From positions 1-28,865 of the IMG/VR virus record IMGVR_UViG_3300009161_000175: a stretch of DNA of 28,865 bases; one strand, 5' to 3'. Source of the stretch: a virus. Shown here piece after piece: positions 8,149-16,068 of the stretch. The position numbers were made by a program, and so were the translations under genes. The number at the start of each line of letters is the position of its first letter. Position 1 is the stretch's first letter. The notes beneath the pieces were generated by a model. The model was not told the DNA's origin. It did not search any database and worked only from the letters and a program-made list of their open reading frames with translations.

Positions 8149-8448
8149 ATGGCTATCAACAACGAATACTGCACGGAAGTGATTAGCCATCTGACGGCCT
8201 CTGGCGTCAGTCAGGTGGAATGGACGCTGACGGACGGAGGCATTGCGGTGTCGTTCATCCAGAGCAGCGAGCGGGTTGAGGCTTTGCTTGGACCTGGCGA
8301 GGCGATGAGCGCGCGGGACTTTGTGCGCACTGCGCTGTCGGTTCCTGTGGCGATTGTCAGCGAGCCGGAGGCCGTGGTTGAGCCCGCTCCCGAACCCGCC
8401 CCTGTGGAAGCTCCGGTTGAGCCCGCGCCTGTTGAGGAAACTGTCTGA
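8149..8448 (+). CDS. Small phage protein with Pro-Ala-Glu tail
   Basis: 99 residues. The first about 67 residues are a compact domain of unknown function (EVISHLTASGVSQVEWTLT, then SERVEALLGPGEAMSARDF). The C-terminal about 27 residues are a low-complexity Pro/Ala/Val/Glu tail with repeated PAPVE units. ATG 8149 is chosen because GAAGG lies at 8136-8140, eight bases upstream; a GTG at 8143 is in frame but has a worse spacing. The stop overlaps the next start by 1 nt (TGATG). It may be an adaptor or linker of the neighbouring fibre proteins, but nothing in the sequence proves this. Confidence 0.68.
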   Translation: MAINNEYCTEVISHLTASGVSQVEWTLTDGGIAVSFIQSSERVEALLGPGEAMSARDFVRTALSVPVAIVSEPEAVVEPAPEPAPVEAPVEPAPVEETV

Positions 8449-9305
8449 TGGCAACCGCTGACACAATCTCTATGGCGGGCATCCCAGCTTCGGCTGCGCT
8501 CGCCATCGGCAACGCGATCGACGCTGTCAACACGGCGGCCACGGGCGCTATCGTGGCCGCGTCGCTGACGGTCACGGGAGCAGTTCAGGCCGGGACTACG
8601 CTGGGCATATCCACGGATGTCCTGTTAGCCCGAGACGCCGCCAACACCCTAGCCCTCCGAAACGCAGCCAACGCGCAGACGTTCCGCGTCTACAACACGT
8701 ACACGGATGCGAGCAATTATGAGCGGGGCGTGTTCGATTGGTCAACGACCTCTAACACGCTGACCATCGGAACTGCGAAGCTAGGCACTGGCACTGCGCG
8801 CGACCTCACCATCGTATCGGCGTCCAACATTACGATGTCTCCGGCCAACGGCGTCATCTTCATGGCGCTGGGCTCAACGCTAGTGAACACATCTCGCTAT
8901 CGCATACAGACGCCAAGCGACGGCGTCATCACGCTAACCGACAACGCCGCCACCTCTTTCTCTCGCCTCCAGTTCGGAGGCACCACGAGCAGCTTCCCGG
9001 CGCTGAGACGCACCTCGACGGCTCTAGAGGTAGTATTAGCCGACAACAGCGCTTACGCAGACTTCAACGGCGCAAACATCACCGCCGCAGCCGGGACGGC
9101 CATCCCTGCAGGCGGCACGGCGGGCGCGGGGCTCAAAGTCTCCTCCACCTCCAACTTCGGCGTCTTCTTCGGCTCTGGCGCACCGACGTTGAGCGCAGCG
9201 CAGGGCTCAATCTACCTCCGCAGCGACGGCTCCTCAACATCAACCCGTATGTACGTGAACACGAACGGCTCCACGACTTGGACCGCCGTAACGACCGCCA
9301 CTTAA
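8448..9305 (+). CDS. Putative tail fibre or receptor-binding structural protein
   Basis: 285 residues. The stretch LLARDAANTLALRNAANAQT followed by FRVYNTYTDASNYERG is a recurrent motif of phage and prophage fibre-like proteins. The C-terminus (SGAPTLSAAQGSIYLRSDG, then MYVNTNGSTTWTAV) is the widespread tip module seen at the end of many fibre proteins. The middle is Thr/Ser/Ala-rich beta structure. There is no chaperone domain and no enzyme motif. The protein probably sits on the virion exterior and takes part in host recognition. It is coupled to the upstream gene by a 1-nt overlap. Confidence 0.78.
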   Translation: MATADTISMAGIPASAALAIGNAIDAVNTAATGAIVAASLTVTGAVQAGTTLGISTDVLLARDAANTLALRNAANAQTFRVYNTYTDASNYERGVFDWSTTSNTLTIGTAKLGTGTARDLTIVSASNITMSPANGVIFMALGSTLVNTSRYRIQTPSDGVITLTDNAATSFSRLQFGGTTSSFPALRRTSTALEVVLADNSAYADFNGANITAAAGTAIPAGGTAGAGLKVSSTSNFGVFFGSGAPTLSAAQGSIYLRSDGSSTSTRMYVNTNGSTTWTAVTTAT

Positions 9306-9314
9306 GGAACCCCC

Positions 9315-9554
9315 ATGACATCCTATTCCCCCATTCTCACCCCTGAAGACATGGCCCAACTCAAGGCATGGGCCAACTCTGCAACCCGTGAAGTCGCGAT
9401 GCAGGAGGCACAAGCTGGCGTTGATGCCATTCCCGAAGCCAGCAAGCTGAAGGCAAGCATCCGCGCGCTGTGGGACAAGCTTCTCGCCAGTGAGGGTGAG
9501 ATCAAGGCTGTTGAGGCTGTTGAGGCTGTCGAGGCTGTCGAGGCTGCTGGTTGA
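9315..9554 (+). CDS. Small helical protein ending in Val-Glu-Ala repeats
   Basis: 79 residues. The first about 60 residues are helical (TPEDMAQLKAWANSATREVA, then KLKASIRALWDKLL). The C-terminus is a short periodic tail of Val-Glu-Ala units. AAGGA at 9304-9308 stands six bases before ATG 9315. The reading frame ends at a TGA that is shared with the TTG start of the next gene (TTGA). Function unknown; it may be a chaperone or accessory for the upstream fibre gene, by position only. Confidence 0.65.
   Translation: MTSYSPILTPEDMAQLKAWANSATREVAMQEAQAGVDAIPEASKLKASIRALWDKLLASEGEIKAVEAVEAVEAVEAAG
9504..9548 (+). repeat. Five 9-bp tandem repeats (gaggctgtt type)
   Basis: Five near-identical 9-bp units encode the Val-Glu-Ala tail of the preceding gene. 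Gain or loss of a unit would keep the frame. The array ends 3 nt before the TTG start of the next gene, so a change in copy number would also alter the sequence upstream of that start. Confidence 0.85.
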
Positions 9555-9853
9555 GCTGGGATCGCTCCGAGTTCTACGCCATCGCAGCCCGGCTCAATGC
9601 CAATGGGATCGACGAGGCGAGGCCCCCGAACGAAGACGAGACAGCGGGCGTCTATCTGGCTCAGCTTTACGGCTGGGTGCTGGACGCCTGCACACGTGCG
9701 CCGGTTCTGGATGAGCCGGTGAAGCGCAAGATCAAGCGCGTTCAACCCAACGACCACCTGATCGACCACGACGCCGAGGCGCTGTTGCAAGGCAAGACGC
9801 TGGACCCTGACAAGGTCGGCGTGGAGTTCACTTACAGACGCGGGAGCTTCTGA
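9551..9853 (+). CDS. Hypothetical phage protein, TTG start
   Basis: 100 residues. The only plausible start is TTG 9551, overlapping the upstream TGA by 4 nt (TTGA); no ATG occurs in the frame. The protein begins WDRSEFYAIAARLNANGIDE and continues with DETAGVYLAQLYGWVLDACT, apparently a small helical fold, then a charged region (KRKIKRVQPNDHLIDHDAEA). No known motif. Its stop overlaps the next start by 1 nt. The continuous coupling on both sides and sensible composition support a real gene. Confidence 0.65.
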   Translation: MSWDRSEFYAIAARLNANGIDEARPPNEDETAGVYLAQLYGWVLDACTRAPVLDEPVKRKIKRVQPNDHLIDHDAEALLQGKTLDPDKVGVEFTYRRGSF

Positions 9854-10386
9854 TGAAGACGGTCTACAAGCACTGCGATCAGTGCAACACGCTCCACGAT
9901 GCGAGCGCCTGGCCCCACGAAGCGCAGATCGACGCCAAGTATGATCCGAGCGCGACCTACGACGAATATCTCAATGGGCCTCGCGCTGGTCGGTTCGTGA
10001 CGTGCCAAGTCTGCGGCGACCTCCACAACGTCTACGACTGGCCTGATAATCACATGCCCGAGCAGTTCGACCTCGCGCATGAGTATGCGGGCATTGCGAC
10101 GATCAGCGACAGCCTTGAGAATTTCGGGCTGATCGGCGTGCAGTCACAGGCCGATGGCCGGCACTACACGAGCAAGGCAAAGCTGCGGGCAGACTATCGC
10201 GCCCGTGGGCTGACCGAGATGGGCAATGACAAGCAGGCTCCCTTCAAGCGTCCCAAGCCTGACCGCAAAGAGATCAGAGACGCAATCCGGAAGGCGGCCA
10301 ACGCCGTCGAGTACGGGGCGAAAGTCGAAAACTTCCGTAAGCAGTCCAAGGCCAGCACGGCCTTCGGACGAGTAGCCAAAGCCTAA
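9853..10386 (+). CDS. Phage protein with zinc-ribbon-like cysteines
   Basis: 177 residues. Two Cys pairs, CDQC (residues 8-11) and CQVC (about 51-54), form a possible zinc ribbon. Further on lies GRHYTSKAKLRADYRARGL, followed by TEMGND, a motif I recall from small phage proteins located near portal or scaffold genes. The last about 60 residues are basic and helical (KRPKPDRKEIRDAIRKAAN), suggesting nucleic-acid or scaffold contact. The function is not established. ATG 9853 overlaps the upstream TGA by 1 nt. A 30-nt gap without recognisable signals separates it from the scaffold gene. Confidence 0.68.
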   Translation: MKTVYKHCDQCNTLHDASAWPHEAQIDAKYDPSATYDEYLNGPRAGRFVTCQVCGDLHNVYDWPDNHMPEQFDLAHEYAGIATISDSLENFGLIGVQSQADGRHYTSKAKLRADYRARGLTEMGNDKQAPFKRPKPDRKEIRDAIRKAANAVEYGAKVENFRKQSKASTAFGRVAKA

Positions 10387-10416
10387 CACCACCCTCAAAC
10401 GGCGGAATCCCCACAC

Positions 10417-11709
10417 ATGGCAGACGACCTGAGCGCTCCTCAAACGAGCGGAAGCGAACCTGTAGCCACTAACGCGCCTTCATCTACATCTGAGGCCAAG
10501 TCAGCCCCAGCCGAACAGACCAGCCTGCGGGACACGCTCCAGGCTGCGATGAAGACCGTCGAGAGCCGCGCGCCGAACGAGACGGACAAGGCTGCGGCTG
10601 TCCTCAAGGGCGGATCGGGCGCTGATGACACGGCAGTAGGCGACCACGACCAGGCAGTGGCATCTGCTGAGAAAGCCCTCGCCAGCGCCAAGGAAGCCAG
10701 CGAGCGCGGCAAGAAGAGCTGGGAGACGCGCCGGGCCAACGAGGCAAAGGCTGCCGAGGAAGCCAAGACCTCCGAGACGATCAACAAGACCGTGGCGGCG
10801 AAGGTTGCCGAAGCGACGGCCAAGATTGAGCCCCAGAAGGCCGAGGATAAGCCCCAGCCGGTTTCCGATACCAAGTTCAAGGAACCGCCCCAACGCTTCG
10901 CACAGCCCGCCAAGGCCGAATGGGAGAAGGTTCCCGAGCCGGTCAAGGCCGAGATCGATCGCAGCCTGCGTGAGCTTCAGCAGGGGATGGATAAATACAA
11001 GGGCGAGGCGGAGAAGTGGACGCCGTTCCACGACTACGAGAAGCGCTCGCAGGAAGTCTACGGCCAGCCCCTCCAGAAGACGTTGGAGAACTACATCCAG
11101 CTCGACGAGATGCTGGTCTCCGACCCGATGGCGGCGATGGAGCGTCTCGCGTCCGGCCTGACCTACGAGGCGGACGATGGGAACCAGTACTACCACACGC
11201 TCAAGACTTTCGCAGAGCAGGTTCTCAACTCGCCGCAGGAAGCCTTCGACACCGAGAACAACGAACTGAAGCGCGAACTGGCCTCGATGAAGCGCCAGAT
11301 GGCGGAAATCCAGAACGGCTTCACCCAGCGCCAGCAGGCCGAAGTCCAGCAGCGCACGCAATCAGTTGAACAGCAGATCGGGAAGTTCGCAGCCGAGCAG
11401 CCGCGCTTCGATGAACTGTTTGACCATGTGGAGATGTTTCTCTCCTCGCCAAAGTTCCAGAAGTCCGGCGACCCCGTCACGGACCTCCGAAAAGCTTACG
11501 AGATGGCAGAGCGGCTCAACCCCGCCCCGTCGCTCTCGCCCCCGGCGCCGGATCTTCCGGCCCGAAATACAGCGGCTCAGACCCGCATTGGCACAGCATC
11601 CGTCACCGGCGCACCGAGTTCGGGCTCAAACCCCGCGAAGAAGCCGGCCCCCACATCAACTCGCGACGCTCTGAAAGCAGCCTTCGCGGCCAAGGGCCTC
11701 GCCTTCTAA
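10417..11709 (+). CDS. Putative capsid scaffolding protein
   Basis: 430 residues. It lies directly before the major capsid gene, the standard place for the internal scaffold. The composition fits: a disordered Ser/Ala/Thr-rich N-terminus (residues 1-60), then a long charged helical region (about 60-150) rich in Ala/Glu/Lys, a central segment with RFAQPAKAEWEKVPEPVKAE, and another coiled coil (about 280-330, ELKRELASMKRQMAEIQNGF). The C-terminus ends in a basic stretch after a Pro/Ser-rich linker (PAKKPAPTSTRDALKAAFAA), as scaffolds often have a basic coat-binding tail. No protease motif is seen. The scaffold call is from position and composition. Confidence 0.75.
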   Translation: MADDLSAPQTSGSEPVATNAPSSTSEAKSAPAEQTSLRDTLQAAMKTVESRAPNETDKAAAVLKGGSGADDTAVGDHDQAVASAEKALASAKEASERGKKSWETRRANEAKAAEEAKTSETINKTVAAKVAEATAKIEPQKAEDKPQPVSDTKFKEPPQRFAQPAKAEWEKVPEPVKAEIDRSLRELQQGMDKYKGEAEKWTPFHDYEKRSQEVYGQPLQKTLENYIQLDEMLVSDPMAAMERLASGLTYEADDGNQYYHTLKTFAEQVLNSPQEAFDTENNELKRELASMKRQMAEIQNGFTQRQQAEVQQRTQSVEQQIGKFAAEQPRFDELFDHVEMFLSSPKFQKSGDPVTDLRKAYEMAERLNPAPSLSPPAPDLPARNTAAQTRIGTASVTGAPSSGSNPAKKPAPTSTRDALKAAFAAKGLAF

Positions 11710-11723
11710 TCAGGACACCTTAA

Positions 11724-12734
11724 ATGGCAATGACAACCACGGAGAAGCTCACAGAAGCCTTCTCCCTGGCGCTGGAGATGCGTTCGCCGGGGTACCAAGA
11801 CCTCGTGTCGAACTCCAACGCCATTCTCACCGTGATGAAGCAGAAGGGCGGCTGGAAAGAATACTCCGGCCCGACCATCCGCGAACGACTGTTGTACAAT
11901 GAAACGAGTTCGTTCGTTCGCTACGCTGGAGCCCAGTTCCTCTCTCCGGCCCCGACTGAACTGTTCAACGACGCGGAATTTACGCCGAAGCTCGGCGCGG
12001 TTTCCGTCATGTTGACCGGACAGGAAATCCTCCAGAATGGCGGCGAGAACCAGCTTCTCGACGTGATGGAAGAACACCTCTCGGCAGCAGAGCAGGAATT
12101 GCAGGATCGTTTCTGCGAGGACATCCACTCAGCCGGCACGTCCGACAACCAGATCGGCGGCCTGCAGCTTGCGATTCCGACCACGACGACGAGCGGCTCC
12201 TATGGTGGCATCAGCCGCGTGAACAACGCGATCTGGCGCACCACGACCTATAACGCGAACTCGATCACGGTTGCGGGCACGGCGATTACGGCGGTCACTT
12301 CGACTACCGTTCGTCCGCTGTTCAACCACGCCATGATCAACCGTTCGCGTGGTCAGAAGGGTCCGAACCTGATCTGCTCATCGAACCAGCACTACCAAGC
12401 CTACGATGCGGCGACAGTCGCGATCCAGCGCATCAACGACGAGAACGGGCTCGGCAAGCTCGGCTTCCAAAGCATGAAGTATTACGGCGCCGGCAAGTCG
12501 GTCGATATCGTCCTTGAAGGCGGTATCGGTTCGGCCATGATCGACGACGCGACCTACTTCCTCGACATGAACTCGCTGCGCTTCCGCTACAACCCGCAGC
12601 GCAATTTCGAGCGCTTCGGCGGCAAGCAGATGCCAGTGAACCAGGATGCTGTTGTGCAGCACATAGGCTTCATGGGCGAGCTGACGATGTGCAACCCCCT
12701 CCACATGGTCAAGCTATACGATTCCAGCCCCTGA
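11724..12734 (+). CDS. Major capsid protein
   Basis: 336 residues, the size of an unprocessed HK97-fold coat protein. Typical features are the N-terminal helix, GWKEYSGPTIRERLLYNETS (start of the extended-loop region), VSVMLTGQEILQNGG, and the conserved coat-type stretches IGGLQLAIPTTT, PNLICSSNQHYQAYDAA and MNSLRFRYNPQRNF. The C-terminal VQHIGFMGELTMCNPLHMVK is also characteristic of this capsid family. AGGA at 11712-11715 is eight bases before ATG 11724. There is no N-terminal delta domain, in agreement with a separate scaffold gene upstream. It is followed by a 47-nt gap that holds only the ribosome-binding site of the next gene. Confidence 0.88.
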   Translation: MAMTTTEKLTEAFSLALEMRSPGYQDLVSNSNAILTVMKQKGGWKEYSGPTIRERLLYNETSSFVRYAGAQFLSPAPTELFNDAEFTPKLGAVSVMLTGQEILQNGGENQLLDVMEEHLSAAEQELQDRFCEDIHSAGTSDNQIGGLQLAIPTTTTSGSYGGISRVNNAIWRTTTYNANSITVAGTAITAVTSTTVRPLFNHAMINRSRGQKGPNLICSSNQHYQAYDAATVAIQRINDENGLGKLGFQSMKYYGAGKSVDIVLEGGIGSAMIDDATYFLDMNSLRFRYNPQRNFERFGGKQMPVNQDAVVQHIGFMGELTMCNPLHMVKLYDSSP

Positions 12735-12781
12735 GCTGAGTTCGTCATAGTCTTCATCATCAGCTTCAAGGACAACAGATC

Positions 12782-13282
12782 ATGTCTACAGATTGGACTC
12801 CGAGCGGGAATTTCGTGCTCCCCCAGAATATCGACGAACGATCGACTACAAAAAAGCTTCCGTTCGGAACGGAAGTGCAGGCCAAGAACACGACCTACGG
12901 CAACGCCACCTTTGTCTATCTGCAAGGTGTGGCATCGACGGCGGTTCGCGACTGGGTCACGATCGAAATGGACTCCGGCGCTGTGGTGCGACTTGCCGCC
13001 AACGCCATTGGTCCGGTCGGCATCGCCATGGCGACGCTCACGGCCAGCTATTACGGCTGGTTCGCGCGCGTCGGCAAGATCCTCGGCAACTGCCTCACGC
13101 TGTTCGCGGACAACGGACGTGTCTACATCACCGCTACGGCTGCAACGGTGGATGACACCTCGGTTGCAGGCGACGTGGTGTGGAATGCCAAGGGCGCATC
13201 GACGGCGACTGTCGGCAACCTCTACGCCGAGTTCGAGATTGACAGGCCGTATGTGGCCGATCGCGTCTCGATCATCTCGTAA
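12782..13282 (+). CDS. Probable capsid-associated (decoration or stabilisation) protein
   Basis: 166 residues directly after the coat gene, where phages keep decoration or head-stabilisation proteins. The sequence is mostly beta: FGTEVQAKNTTYGNATFVYL, GVASTAVRDWVTIEM, then NAIGPVGIAMATLTASYYGW and a C-terminal domain with GDVVWNAKGAS. No enzyme signature. AAGGA at 12768-12772 lies nine bases before ATG 12782. Its TAA overlaps the next ATG by 1 nt. The decoration role is inferred from position and fold-like pattern. Confidence 0.72.
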   Translation: MSTDWTPSGNFVLPQNIDERSTTKKLPFGTEVQAKNTTYGNATFVYLQGVASTAVRDWVTIEMDSGAVVRLAANAIGPVGIAMATLTASYYGWFARVGKILGNCLTLFADNGRVYITATAATVDDTSVAGDVVWNAKGASTATVGNLYAEFEIDRPYVADRVSIIS

Positions 13283-14661
13283 TGAGAGCCACTGATGGGG
13301 GCGTAGGCGCGGCTGCCCGCGTCCTCACAATGGTTCCGCCGAAGATTGCCACGGCAGACGAGGCGATGCTTGAGCACGTCCGATCTGCCTTGGGGCGGAA
13401 CCTTCCACTTCCTCAACTCTGCCGCCCGCACGGACGCACACTGTCTGTTGCGGGCGGTGGCCCTTCTCTCTCTGAGACTTACCCCCAGCTCGACGGCGTC
13501 ATCGTTACGGCGAACGCCGGGCTGGGGTTCCTTCTCTCCAAGGGGATTACGCCTTGGGCCTGTGGGCTTCTCGATGCGAGACCGCACATTGCGGACCTGA
13601 TCGAGCCTCATCCTGGCGTGTTCTACTTCGTGGCTTCGATCTGCCACCCGAGCGTGTTCGACAAGCTCAAGGGCTGCAAGGTCGTGCTTTGGCATCCATC
13701 GGGGATGCCGGGGATTGCCGACGTTCTACCGCCCAGCACGGACATGATTGCGGGCGGCACGACCATGGGCATGAGGTGGATCAACCTCGGGCACTACATG
13801 GGCTTCCGCAAATTCGAGATGCACGGTCTGGACAGTTCGTATCGTGGAGATCAGACGCACGCCTATCCTGATAGCCGGGATGGCAAGGCGGGAACGATCG
13901 AGATCAACGGCTACAGGACCGACAACAACTTCCTGACCCAATGCACGGACTGGTTCCAGCTCGCGGAGATGTTCGCGCTGGATGACGACAAGCCCCAAGT
14001 CAATTTCCATGGCGATGGGCTGTTGCAGAGCATGGTGCGAGCCCGCGCTGACCTGACCGTCAACTGGCCGCGCCGGGACGATGCCAAGCCTCTCAACGTG
14101 GTCTGCGTGGCGACGGGCGATTATCTCGGGCGGGGAGAGGATTACGTCTCCCACCTGCTCAGCGGTGTGGCGAAGAACTATCAGGGCAAGGCCAAGTTCC
14201 ACGTCCTGCGGGATGGGCCGGAATCATGGTGGGCCAAGCTGCAGATGTTTGAGCCTGGCCGGTTTCCGAAGGGCGAGCGCTGCGTCTACTTCGATCTCGA
14301 CACTGTCGTGACCGGGGATCTGACGGACTTGATGGAGTATGATGGTCCGTTCGCTGCCCTGCGTGATTGCTGGCAGTCGGGTCAGATCAACTCGTCCATC
14401 ATGACGTGGACTGCGGGCGAGATGGATCACGTCTGGAAGGCGTGGGTCGAGGCGGGCAAGCCGACCGATGACCCGCGTGGCGATCAGGCGTTCATTTGCC
14501 AGCACATGCCCACGGCGATGCGGCTGCAGGATTTGATGCCGGGCCAGTTCGCAAGCTGGAAGGCTGACCTCGGGATGAGGGCTGCGAACGTGAAATCTGA
14601 GCGGGTTGTGTTCTTCCACGGTCAGCCGCGTCCACATGAGACAAAGCTATGGGAAGCGTAG
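13282..14661 (+). CDS. Two-domain enzyme: MptE-like/DUF115 plus GT-A glycosyltransferase
   Basis: 459 residues. Residues about 50-260 resemble the DUF115/MptE-like Rossmann domain: GGGPSL at 58-63, then ITPWACGLLDARP and a central IAGGTTMGMRWINLGHYMGF with FEMHGLDSS. Residues about 266-459 look like a GT-A type sugar transferase: VVCVATGDYLGRGEDYVSHL, the metal- and nucleotide-sugar-binding motif D338-L-D340 in YFDLDTVVTGDL, then DQAFIC and a terminal FFHGQPRPHE. Both domains are familiar from surface-polysaccharide or flagellin glycosylation. Here they are joined in one chain inside the capsid gene block, next to a methyltransferase. Likely targets are a virion protein or host glycan; the substrate is unknown. 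The start is set by the TAATG overlap; ATG 13330 is an alternative without a good ribosome-binding site. Confidence 0.75.
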   Translation: MRATDGGVGAAARVLTMVPPKIATADEAMLEHVRSALGRNLPLPQLCRPHGRTLSVAGGGPSLSETYPQLDGVIVTANAGLGFLLSKGITPWACGLLDARPHIADLIEPHPGVFYFVASICHPSVFDKLKGCKVVLWHPSGMPGIADVLPPSTDMIAGGTTMGMRWINLGHYMGFRKFEMHGLDSSYRGDQTHAYPDSRDGKAGTIEINGYRTDNNFLTQCTDWFQLAEMFALDDDKPQVNFHGDGLLQSMVRARADLTVNWPRRDDAKPLNVVCVATGDYLGRGEDYVSHLLSGVAKNYQGKAKFHVLRDGPESWWAKLQMFEPGRFPKGERCVYFDLDTVVTGDLTDLMEYDGPFAALRDCWQSGQINSSIMTWTAGEMDHVWKAWVEAGKPTDDPRGDQAFICQHMPTAMRLQDLMPGQFASWKADLGMRAANVKSERVVFFHGQPRPHETKLWEA

Positions 14662-15206
14662 CTGACTTTTGGAAGGCGCAGAACGGGCTCCGTCACATCA
14701 CGCCAAGGGGCAAGGCCAACCCGGAAGGGCCGTGGCTGGGTACGTATCTGAGCGAAGTGGCCAGCCATGGCCTCGTGCTGGAGTTTGGATGTGGGCCTGG
14801 TCGCATTGCCTGCGGCTTTGACCCTGAGAGCTACATCGGGGTCGATATCAATCCACGGGCTCTGGAGCACGCTGGGACACGCAATCCGGGGTACAGGTTC
14901 GAGCTGGTTCAGGATGAGTTACCGGACGCGGATGTCTGCCTGTTCCACACGGTCCTGATGCATGTACCGGACGATGAACTCGGCGCGGTCCTGAAGCGGC
15001 TTCGGGCGCCGGTTGTTTATGTGAGCGAGATGCTTGGCCGTGAGTGGCGACGGGACGGTGATCCGCCTGTCTTCAACCGCGACCTCGATGACTACGTTCT
15101 TGCATTTGGGGCGCTTGGCTACGGGCTGAGCAATGTCCGCAATCGCATTTACGAGCACTACGGCGAGCCGATGGGGCTGCTGAAATTCACCCACTCAGGA
15201 GACTAG
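14649..15206 (+). CDS. Class I SAM-dependent methyltransferase
   Basis: 185 residues. Motif I is VLEFGCGPG (residues 43-51), the SAM-binding glycine loop; motif II is YIGVDI (62-67), with the acidic residue that binds the ribose; LPDADVCLFHTVLMHVPDDE (about 90-109) covers the motif IV region. The overall size is that of the small Methyltransf_11/25 type. There are no DNA-methylase motifs such as DPPY. The gene overlaps the glycosyltransferase by 13 nt, so the two are translated together and probably act in one pathway, for example O-methylation of a transferred sugar. The acceptor cannot be told from sequence. Confidence 0.82.
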   Translation: MGSVADFWKAQNGLRHITPRGKANPEGPWLGTYLSEVASHGLVLEFGCGPGRIACGFDPESYIGVDINPRALEHAGTRNPGYRFELVQDELPDADVCLFHTVLMHVPDDELGAVLKRLRAPVVYVSEMLGREWRRDGDPPVFNRDLDDYVLAFGALGYGLSNVRNRIYEHYGEPMGLLKFTHSGD

Positions 15207-15210
15207 AACC

Positions 15211-15999
15211 ATGGTCGAGCAGGTAAACAAGCTTGCATTCTTCGACTTCTACATGGGCACGATGCTCAACGAGACCGAGACCGAGCGTCAGAAGCGCCCG
15301 ATCTATGAGGATGTCGAGATGATCCGCTGCCGTTGGGCGGGGAACACGAAGAACGAACACCATGCGCCGGCATCGGATCGCTCTGACCGCCCCGTGATGG
15401 ACAACAACACGAACACGAAGTGGTGGCCGAAATGGAAGGAGCACCCTGACTGCATCGCGGCCTATGAAGCCTTCAAGCAGGGTCAGGCTGTGGCTGGTAA
15501 CGGTACGCCGCTGGAAGAGTGGGCCTACATCACCGCATCCAAGCGGGCAGAGCTGAAGGCCATCAACATCATGACGGTCGATCAGATGGCGAACCTCGAT
15601 CCGGTCGGCATGAAGCGTCTGGGTCAGGAAGGCAACGATCTGAAGAAGCAGGCGGCGCTCTATCTCGAGCGTGCTGCGGGCGCGGCGGTCGATGCACGCC
15701 TGTCAGCCGAGAAGGATGACATGCAGCGCCAGATCGACGAACTCCGTGAGATGCTTGCGGCCAAGGCGGAAGCGCCCAAGGCTGTCAAAGCGCCGGCCAA
15801 GGTGGCGAAGACGGAGGCAGCAGCCGAAGCGATGCCGGATTCGCCGTTCGCGGGCTGGGAGCCGGATGATATCCGCGCCTGGATCAAGGAAGCCGATCCG
15901 CACGGCAAGCAGCCGCACCACATGCTCGGCAAGGTGGGTTTGGTGGCAGCGGCTGATGAGTTGAACCTGCGCATAAAGGCTGCACGCCAAGCCGCCTAG
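15211..15999 (+). CDS. Phage structural protein of unknown role
   Basis: 262 residues. The layout is one I recall from short-tailed phages near the neck genes: RPIYEDVEMIRCRWAGNTKN, DRPVMDNN, WKEHPDCIAAYEAFKQGQ, then GTPLEEWAYITASKRAELKA and a helix-hairpin-helix-like NIMTVDQMANLDPVGMKRLG. This is followed by an Ala/Lys/Glu-rich coiled coil (about 160-205) and a C-terminal small domain WEPDDIRAWIKEADPHGKQP. AGGAG at 15197-15201 precedes ATG 15211 by nine bases. It probably belongs to the head interior or neck; no enzymatic motif is seen. Confidence 0.7.
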   Translation: MVEQVNKLAFFDFYMGTMLNETETERQKRPIYEDVEMIRCRWAGNTKNEHHAPASDRSDRPVMDNNTNTKWWPKWKEHPDCIAAYEAFKQGQAVAGNGTPLEEWAYITASKRAELKAINIMTVDQMANLDPVGMKRLGQEGNDLKKQAALYLERAAGAAVDARLSAEKDDMQRQIDELREMLAAKAEAPKAVKAPAKVAKTEAAAEAMPDSPFAGWEPDDIRAWIKEADPHGKQPHHMLGKVGLVAAADELNLRIKAARQAA

Positions 16000-16007
16000 A
16001 ACCCATC

Positions 16008-16040
16008 GCCCGCGCGTCCTGTCGTCAGGAATGCGCGGGC
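16008..16040 (+). terminator. Strong hairpin between genes, no U-tract
   Basis: A perfect 8-bp stem (gcccgcgc at 16008-16015 with gcgcgggc at 16033-16040) continues, after a G-U pair and a bulged A, into a 5-bp stem (tcctg with cagga) closed by a 4-nt loop. It is in the 69-nt gap between two structural genes. No run of T follows (atctctgccg), so it is not a standard intrinsic terminator. It may attenuate read-through, protect an mRNA end, or tune expression of the genes on either side. Confidence 0.5.
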
Positions 16041-16068
16041 ATCTCTGCCGCGTGAGGAGTAAGCCCCG

